Source of the DNA: a virus
DNA length: 25,814 nt
Strand: one strand, 5' to 3'
Virus record (IMG/VR): IMGVR_UViG_3300021389_000139
Coordinates: 1-25,814 of that record
Part shown: positions 22,617-25,814 of the stretch, piece by piece
How the letters are laid out: each line of letters begins with the position of its first letter
How positions within the stretch are numbered: the stretch's first letter is position 1
The notes under the pieces: model-generated
What the model was told of the DNA's origin: nothing
Database searches by the model: none
The model's input: only the letters and a program-made list of their open reading frames with translations
Program-made: the position numbers and the translations under genes

Positions 22617-23246
22617 ATGAAAAAGCGCTACGCCCATTTCCGCGACTTACCTGCGCATGAGTGGCGCTGGCCATCGTTCTCGCCGCGTGAGATCGCCTGC
22701 AAGGGCACGGGTGAGTTGCTTGTGGACGATCACGCGCTGGACAAGCTACAGGCGCTCAGGAGCGCTCTGGGCAAGCCTCTGATCCTCACATCGGCCTACC
22801 GATCCCGGTCGCACAATACCCGCGTCGGTGGGGCCAAGAACAGTCGCCACATGCAGGGCGACGCTTTCGATGTTCGGATGGACAATCACGATCCGCATGA
22901 GTTCGAGGCAGCGGCCCGAAAGATCGGATTCACCGGGTTTGGGTATTACCCCAAGAGCGGGTTCATGCACATCGACACTGGCGCTGCGCGTAGCTGGGGA
23001 ACGCCTTGGCCCAAGACGGCAACCGACTGGCCCATTGAGCCGCCCCGTCAGCCTGAGAAGCTGTCCGAGGACAAGCAGGCGCAGGCTGTGGCAGGTGCAG
23101 GCGTTGCAGGGGCCGTGGCAGCCGCTGTGGAGCACGCCCCGCTGGCGGGTTCGCTTCTGGGCAACCTTGCACCCACTGCGCAGCTTGTGGCTGTCTGCGT
23201 GGCCGCTGCGTTGATCTGCTACGTCCTGTGGAAGCGTTCCCGGTGA
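22617..23246 (+). CDS. Endolysin, M15 peptidase with C-terminal membrane anchor
   Basis: A 209-residue zinc-dependent peptidoglycan peptidase. SAYRSRSHNTRVGGAKNSRH MQGDAFDV gives H78-x6-D85, and GFMHIDTG gives H118, the metal ligands of Peptidase_M15-type endolysins that cut the stem peptide. After the catalytic domain (to about 135) a Pro-rich linker leads to a Gly/Ala-rich segment (AVAGAGVAGAVAAAV, about 157-171) and a clear membrane helix (LVAVCVAAALICYVLW, about 190-205) followed by KRSR. No N-terminal signal is seen. The GAGGAAG ribosome-binding site is good. It starts one base after the holin-like gene. Confidence 0.85.
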   Translation: MKKRYAHFRDLPAHEWRWPSFSPREIACKGTGELLVDDHALDKLQALRSALGKPLILTSAYRSRSHNTRVGGAKNSRHMQGDAFDVRMDNHDPHEFEAAARKIGFTGFGYYPKSGFMHIDTGAARSWGTPWPKTATDWPIEPPRQPEKLSEDKQAQAVAGAGVAGAVAAAVEHAPLAGSLLGNLAPTAQLVAVCVAAALICYVLWKRSR

Positions 23247-23467
23247 TCTCCCGGCTGCGCCTATACCTCGCCGCTCTGGCCGTTGGCGCTGCTGCTGCTT
23301 GGCACATCATTCGAATGATCCGCCAGAGTGAACGCAGGGACATCGAGCGCGAGCGTGCAAATGCCCGCGTTGATGCAATGAAGAAAGCCGGAAGGATACA
23401 AGACGATGTGGAAACTGATCCCTATCTTGTTGATCGTGCCTCTGAGTGGCTGCGTAAAGGCGACTGA
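23243..23467 (+). CDS. Rz-like inner-membrane spanin
   Basis: A 74-residue protein beginning at GTG overlapping the endolysin stop (GTGA). An N-terminal membrane helix (LRLYLAALAVGAAAAWHII, about 5-23) is followed by a charged helix (QSERRDIERERANARVDAMK). Directly after an endolysin, and overlapping a lipoprotein gene, this is the typical Rz position; i-spanins span the periplasm to fuse membranes at the end of lysis. A GTG at 23228 is an alternative start. It is shorter than lambda Rz, common for compact spanins. Confidence 0.65.
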   Translation: MISRLRLYLAALAVGAAAAWHIIRMIRQSERRDIERERANARVDAMKKAGRIQDDVETDPYLVDRASEWLRKGD

Positions 23468-23603
23468 AGGCGACTTCTGCGACATTGCCCGCCCGAAATA
23501 TTTTACCTCTGCCGAGACGATCAACTGGCTGGCCGACAACGACAGACGGCTTCTGGCGCAGATCGTGGCAGAGAATGAGATATATCGGGAGTTTTGTTCG
23601 TAA
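23406..23603 (+). CDS. Rz1-like outer-membrane lipoprotein (o-spanin)
   Basis: 65 residues with a lipoprotein signal: WKLIPILLIVPLSGC, hydrophobic core plus lipobox LSGC with the lipidated cysteine at 16. The mature part (CVKATEGDFCDIARPKYFTS, then WLADNDRRLLAQIVAENEIY REFC) has cysteines at its beginning and end like other CD-x-x-x-P-type Rz1-like phage proteins. It starts inside the Rz-like gene in another frame (62-base overlap), and GGAAGGA precedes the ATG. Together they form a two-component spanin. Confidence 0.75.
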   Translation: MWKLIPILLIVPLSGCVKATEGDFCDIARPKYFTSAETINWLADNDRRLLAQIVAENEIYREFCS

Positions 23604-24745
23604 TGCCTACGCCTAAGCTGACCGAAGAGAAAATGCGCGAGGCTTGGGATGCATATGTCCAAGCCGATTATTCGATGAAAGGCGCATATGAACTTCTCGG
23701 CATATCTCGCAGCACATTTGACCATCGTCTTCGCGCTGCCAAGCTGCACGGGTTCCATCTTTCAGAGGGTGCGCGGAATGTCGTTGACAGGGCCAAGCTG
23801 AAGCCCAGTGAGGCGCGTGGCGGCTGGATACACGACTACGATGCCGACGGTAAAAAGGTCGGGACAACTCGCTGGTCTGTTGACGAAACGGAACTGCGGG
23901 ATGACATGCTGGAGCGGATCAGGGACGCTTTTACTGACATTCCCCCCGCGCCTGAAGTTGCCGCCCCCCAGCACGCCTTAGAAGATCTGATGACGATATA
24001 TCCGCTGGCTGACGTGCACATCGGGATGATGGCATGGGGCGAGGAAACTGGCGAGGATTACAATACCAAGACAGCCGTTGACCGCGTGACATCGTGGGTG
24101 GGTCGGGCTGTTGCATCATCCCCGGACAGCGAAACTGCAATCATCTTGGATGTTGGCGACTTGATGCACGCCGATGACCAGACCAATATGACACCCCGGT
24201 CAAAGCATGTCCTTGATGTCGATACGCGGCACTTCAAGACGCTGGATCTGACCATCTACGCCGTTGCAACGTCGATTGATTTGGCGCGTGCAAAGCACAA
24301 TCGGGTCATTGTCCGCATTCTGCCCGGAAACCATAACCTGACAAGCTATATGGCCGTCATGTTCGCGCTGGCAGAGCGGTATAGGGATGATCCGCGCGTT
24401 GATGTGCAGAAGGTTCCGGGTGAGTTTTTCACGCATGAATTTGGCAAGTGCTTGATTGCAGCGCATCACGGCGACAAGAGCAAGGCCGAGCGAATGGTCA
24501 TGTTTCTGGCCGACGAATATTCAGAGGCTTGGGGCAGGACGCGTCACCGCTATTTGTGGACGGGCCATCTGCATCACCACAAAAGCGCAGACATAGGCGG
24601 CGTCACATGGGAGCAATTGCGCGCCGTCACGGCCCGTGATTCATACGCCGTCAGCCACGCATATACAGCCCGGTCACAGCTACAGGCTATCACCTACCAT
24701 CGAGACTTCGGGGAGGTTCAGCGGGTCAAGATTTCTGGGCCGTGA
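23603..24745 (+). CDS. HTH-metallophosphoesterase fusion
   Basis: 380 residues. The N-terminal part (8-48) is a helix-turn-helix (AYVQADYSMKGAYELLGISR followed by STFDHRLRAA). Residues about 128-380 are a calcineurin-like metallophosphoesterase with all motifs: ADVHIG (D137, H139), DVGDLMHADD (D186), PGNHN (N243, H244), AAHHGDK (H288, H289) and TGHLHHH (H322, H324). Substrates could be nucleotides, DNA ends or cyclic nucleotides; the HTH suggests a DNA- or RNA-linked role. It is the last plus-strand gene, started by TAATG overlap with the lipoprotein, so lies outside the usual lysis set although co-transcribed. Confidence 0.85.
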   Translation: MPTPKLTEEKMREAWDAYVQADYSMKGAYELLGISRSTFDHRLRAAKLHGFHLSEGARNVVDRAKLKPSEARGGWIHDYDADGKKVGTTRWSVDETELRDDMLERIRDAFTDIPPAPEVAAPQHALEDLMTIYPLADVHIGMMAWGEETGEDYNTKTAVDRVTSWVGRAVASSPDSETAIILDVGDLMHADDQTNMTPRSKHVLDVDTRHFKTLDLTIYAVATSIDLARAKHNRVIVRILPGNHNLTSYMAVMFALAERYRDDPRVDVQKVPGEFFTHEFGKCLIAAHHGDKSKAERMVMFLADEYSEAWGRTRHRYLWTGHLHHHKSADIGGVTWEQLRAVTARDSYAVSHAYTARSQLQAITYHRDFGEVQRVKISGP

Positions 24746-24751
24746 TGCCGC

Positions 24752-25099
24752 TCACATATTCGAGGACTGAAGCATCTTTTCCACGATGGGCAGATAGTCA
24801 TAATCCGGCCCGTTCCGCTCCACCCATGCCCGCTTGTTGTTGTGGATCGCTTTCGGCCCGTGCTGGTGACAGGATTTGCAGAGCGGGATGACCTCTAGGT
24901 CGCTGGCCTTCGCAGTGCCGTATCGGTCACAGATGACATGATGCGCATCTGACGGGCCGGGTTTCTGACAGATTACGCATGGCAATTGCTTGACGCGGGC
25001 AATGTGCGCCCGCGCCTTCGCTGTGCCTCGTTCCGGCTTTGGTTGCTTCAAGCCGAGAGGGCCACGCCCGGTCAGGTCCACTGTTCCCACCGCATACAC
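24752..25099 (-). CDS. HNH-type nuclease, Ref/DUF968-like
   Basis: 115 residues from GTG 25099 (another GTG at 25081 has a better GGTGGGA upstream and may be the real start). The zinc/HNH core reads CVICQKPGPSDAHHVICDRY (C41, C44, H53, H54), then LEVIPLCKSCHQHGPKAIHN (C74, C77, H78) and ERNGPDYDYL. This CxxC-HH-PLCxxCH layout resembles phage Ref/DUF968 endonucleases, of which P1 Ref is a RecA-dependent example; the RecA link is not testable here. It faces the metallophosphoesterase gene tail-to-tail with only 6 bases between stops and overlaps the preceding small gene by 28 bases. Confidence 0.75.
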   Translation of the reverse strand: MYAVGTVDLTGRGPLGLKQPKPERGTAKARAHIARVKQLPCVICQKPGPSDAHHVICDRYGTAKASDLEVIPLCKSCHQHGPKAIHNNKRAWVERNGPDYDYLPIVEKMLQSSNM

Positions 25100-25260
25100 T
25101 CAGCCGTGTTGCGCCGTGCGGCCTCCTGAAGCCCGCTGACAGCCTTCTTTGCCTTTCTGGCCCTCTGTATCGCTGCGGACAGGTTATCCCGCTCCTGATA
25201 CAGCACAGCGAGCCTGCGGCGGGCTACAGGGGCCATGAAGATGCGCAGTATCCAGTTCAT
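25072..25260 (-). CDS. Small coiled-coil hypothetical protein
   Basis: A 62-residue basic, mostly helical protein (RRRLAVLYQERDNLSAAIQR, then ARKAKKAVSGLQEAARR) with a short hydrophobic N-terminus (MNWILRIFMAPVA). It starts at an ATG in ATGA overlap with the DUF551-like gene, with a GGAG ribosome-binding site. Unrecognised; real by packing and coupling rather than by homology. Confidence 0.6.
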   Translation of the reverse strand: MNWILRIFMAPVARRRLAVLYQERDNLSAAIQRARKAKKAVSGLQEAARRNTAECMRWEQWT

Positions 25261-25454
25261 GTTGTCTCCGGGCGTTCGGGTAGTGGCATCCAGTGGGTGG
25301 CAAAAACTTGTTCGCTATGGTCCCAATCGTGCAACCAAGCGCCATTAAAATAGCGAATTGGCTGGATATAATCAGTGATGCCTGCCTCAATACGCCAATA
25401 TCCTAAAACGCTAGTGCCATCCCTCGGTGCCGTCTCTATCGGTTGCCATTTCAT
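25257..25454 (-). CDS. DUF551-like protein
   Basis: 65 residues: MKWQPIETAPRDGTSVLGYW at the start and a closing THWMPLPERP. The W-x-P-I-E-T-A-P-R-D-G start and the THWMPLP end are the signature of the small DUF551-type proteins found in many phages and prophages; function unknown. ATGA overlaps join it to both minus-strand neighbours, indicating one operon. Confidence 0.85.
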   Translation of the reverse strand: MKWQPIETAPRDGTSVLGYWRIEAGITDYIQPIRYFNGAWLHDWDHSEQVFATHWMPLPERPETT

Positions 25455-25675
25455 AGCCCAAGAGCCTCGCGATACAGCGCTTCAATGGCATCTGCCTCTG
25501 CCCGTTCATCTGCCTGCCGCTGACGAAGCTGGATGATGCGGCGCATGGTCTTGACGCAGTATCCCATCGAATTGGCCTCTGCGAAGATTTCCTTCCGCAC
25601 CTCGGTTTCCTCTGCGATGCGCTCGTTCTGGGCTTCGATGCGTTCAATAAACGCCTTCAATTGTTCGGCTTCCAT
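25451..25675 (-). CDS. GapR-like nucleoid protein (DUF2312)
   Basis: 74 residues. EQLKAFIERIEAQNERIAEE, EIFAEANSMGYCVKTMRRII and QLRQRQADERAEADAIEALY align, by eye, with the GapR/DUF2312 family: an N-terminal helix dimer, the EAN-x-x-G-Y/F-x-V-K-T-M-R-R motif and the final LYREALG. GapR is an alphaproteobacterial protein that clamps overtwisted DNA. ATG 25675 is preferred over 25699 because AGGAGG lies directly upstream. It may act in phage replication or on host chromosome organisation, or be a host-derived decoy. Confidence 0.8.
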   Translation of the reverse strand: MEAEQLKAFIERIEAQNERIAEETEVRKEIFAEANSMGYCVKTMRRIIQLRQRQADERAEADAIEALYREALGL

Positions 25676-25686
25676 TGTCTTTCCTC

Positions 25687-25814
25687 CTATTCGGACCACT
25701 CGACGCCATGCCGAGATCCGTATTCATATATGACCTCAATGAGATCGCTCATCTGCCGCTTTGTCAGTTTGGATGATCGGAACCCAAGCGGGAACGGTCC
25801 TGATCCATCAAGGC
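25687..25814 (-). CDS. Small phage protein, 3' part (5' end outside window)
   Basis: The last 41 codons of a minus-strand gene running off the window: a start not seen, then FPLGFRSSKLTKRQMSDLIE and VIYEYGSRHGVEWSE before a TAG at 25687-25689. LTKRQMSDLIEVIYEYGSRH is a clear amphipathic helix of the kind seen in small phage recombination or replication-region proteins, but I cannot name the family. The stop overlaps the ribosome-binding site of the GapR-like gene. Confidence 0.65.
   Translation of the reverse strand, partial: LDGSGPFPLGFRSSKLTKRQMSDLIEVIYEYGSRHGVEWSE

Noticed and set aside
21836-22618. Minus-strand open frame of 260 codons opposite the genes after the fibre
   Set aside because: It covers a plus-strand gene with ATGA coupling, and no protein motif is visible in it.
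1-25814. Search by eye for tRNA genes, CRISPR arrays, insertion sequences, integrase and attachment sites
   Set aside because: No cloverleaf with a GTTCGA-type T-loop, no regularly spaced repeats, no transposase or integrase motifs, and no terminal inverted repeats were recognised.

Overview
This window looks like the virion-assembly and lysis arm of a short-tailed (podovirus-like) double-stranded DNA bacteriophage, probably infecting an alphaproteobacterium of the Rhodobacterales type. Four things point to the host. Most of the DNA is GC-rich. A small GapR-family (DUF2312) protein is encoded, a family typical of alphaproteobacteria. A protein resembling the head-spike base of the Rhodobacter capsulatus gene transfer agent is present. 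Capsid, portal and adaptor proteins resemble the SU10/phiEco32-like group. No tape measure, major tail tube or sheath gene is seen, which fits a podovirus. No integrase, repressor, tRNA or CRISPR array was found.

Layout, plus strand (1-24745): the 3' part of a DNA methyltransferase; small and large terminase; a Pro/Gln-rich protein; a protein with two ADP-ribosyltransferase-like domains; four tiny lysine-rich proteins; the head-tail adaptor; a beta-helix tailspike; a tail hub-like protein; a C1q-like protein; a GNAT-like protein; two Gln/Gly-rich virion proteins, one ending in an S74 chaperone domain; two probable ejection proteins, one starting with an M15-like peptidase domain; portal; a small coupled protein; scaffold; major capsid protein; a hairpin; three small genes ending in the spike-base protein; a large modular fibre; a hypothetical protein; and a lysis set (holin-like, M15 endolysin with C-terminal anchor, Rz-like, Rz1-like lipoprotein). 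An HTH-metallophosphoesterase closes this strand. Genes are tightly packed, and 15 plus-strand junctions are stop/start overlaps of the TGATG, TAATG, ATGA, GTGA or TTGA kind, which suggests extensive translational coupling.

Minus strand (25814-24752): a convergent set of small genes read toward the structural arm: a partial small protein, the GapR-like protein, a DUF551-like protein, a small coiled-coil protein and an HNH (Ref/DUF968-like) nuclease. This looks like the end of an early or accessory module.

The least routine parts are: (i) a possible head-spike cassette just after the capsid gene, whose fibre carries two AT-rich binding modules each ending in the same GC-rich linker; (ii) a virion-region protein with tandem ART-like domains, the first in an AT-rich block; (iii) a four-gene run of basic microproteins, one with four cysteines; (iv) an ejection-type protein starting with a peptidoglycan peptidase domain. 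All functions are inferred by reading protein sequences by eye; no database search was run.
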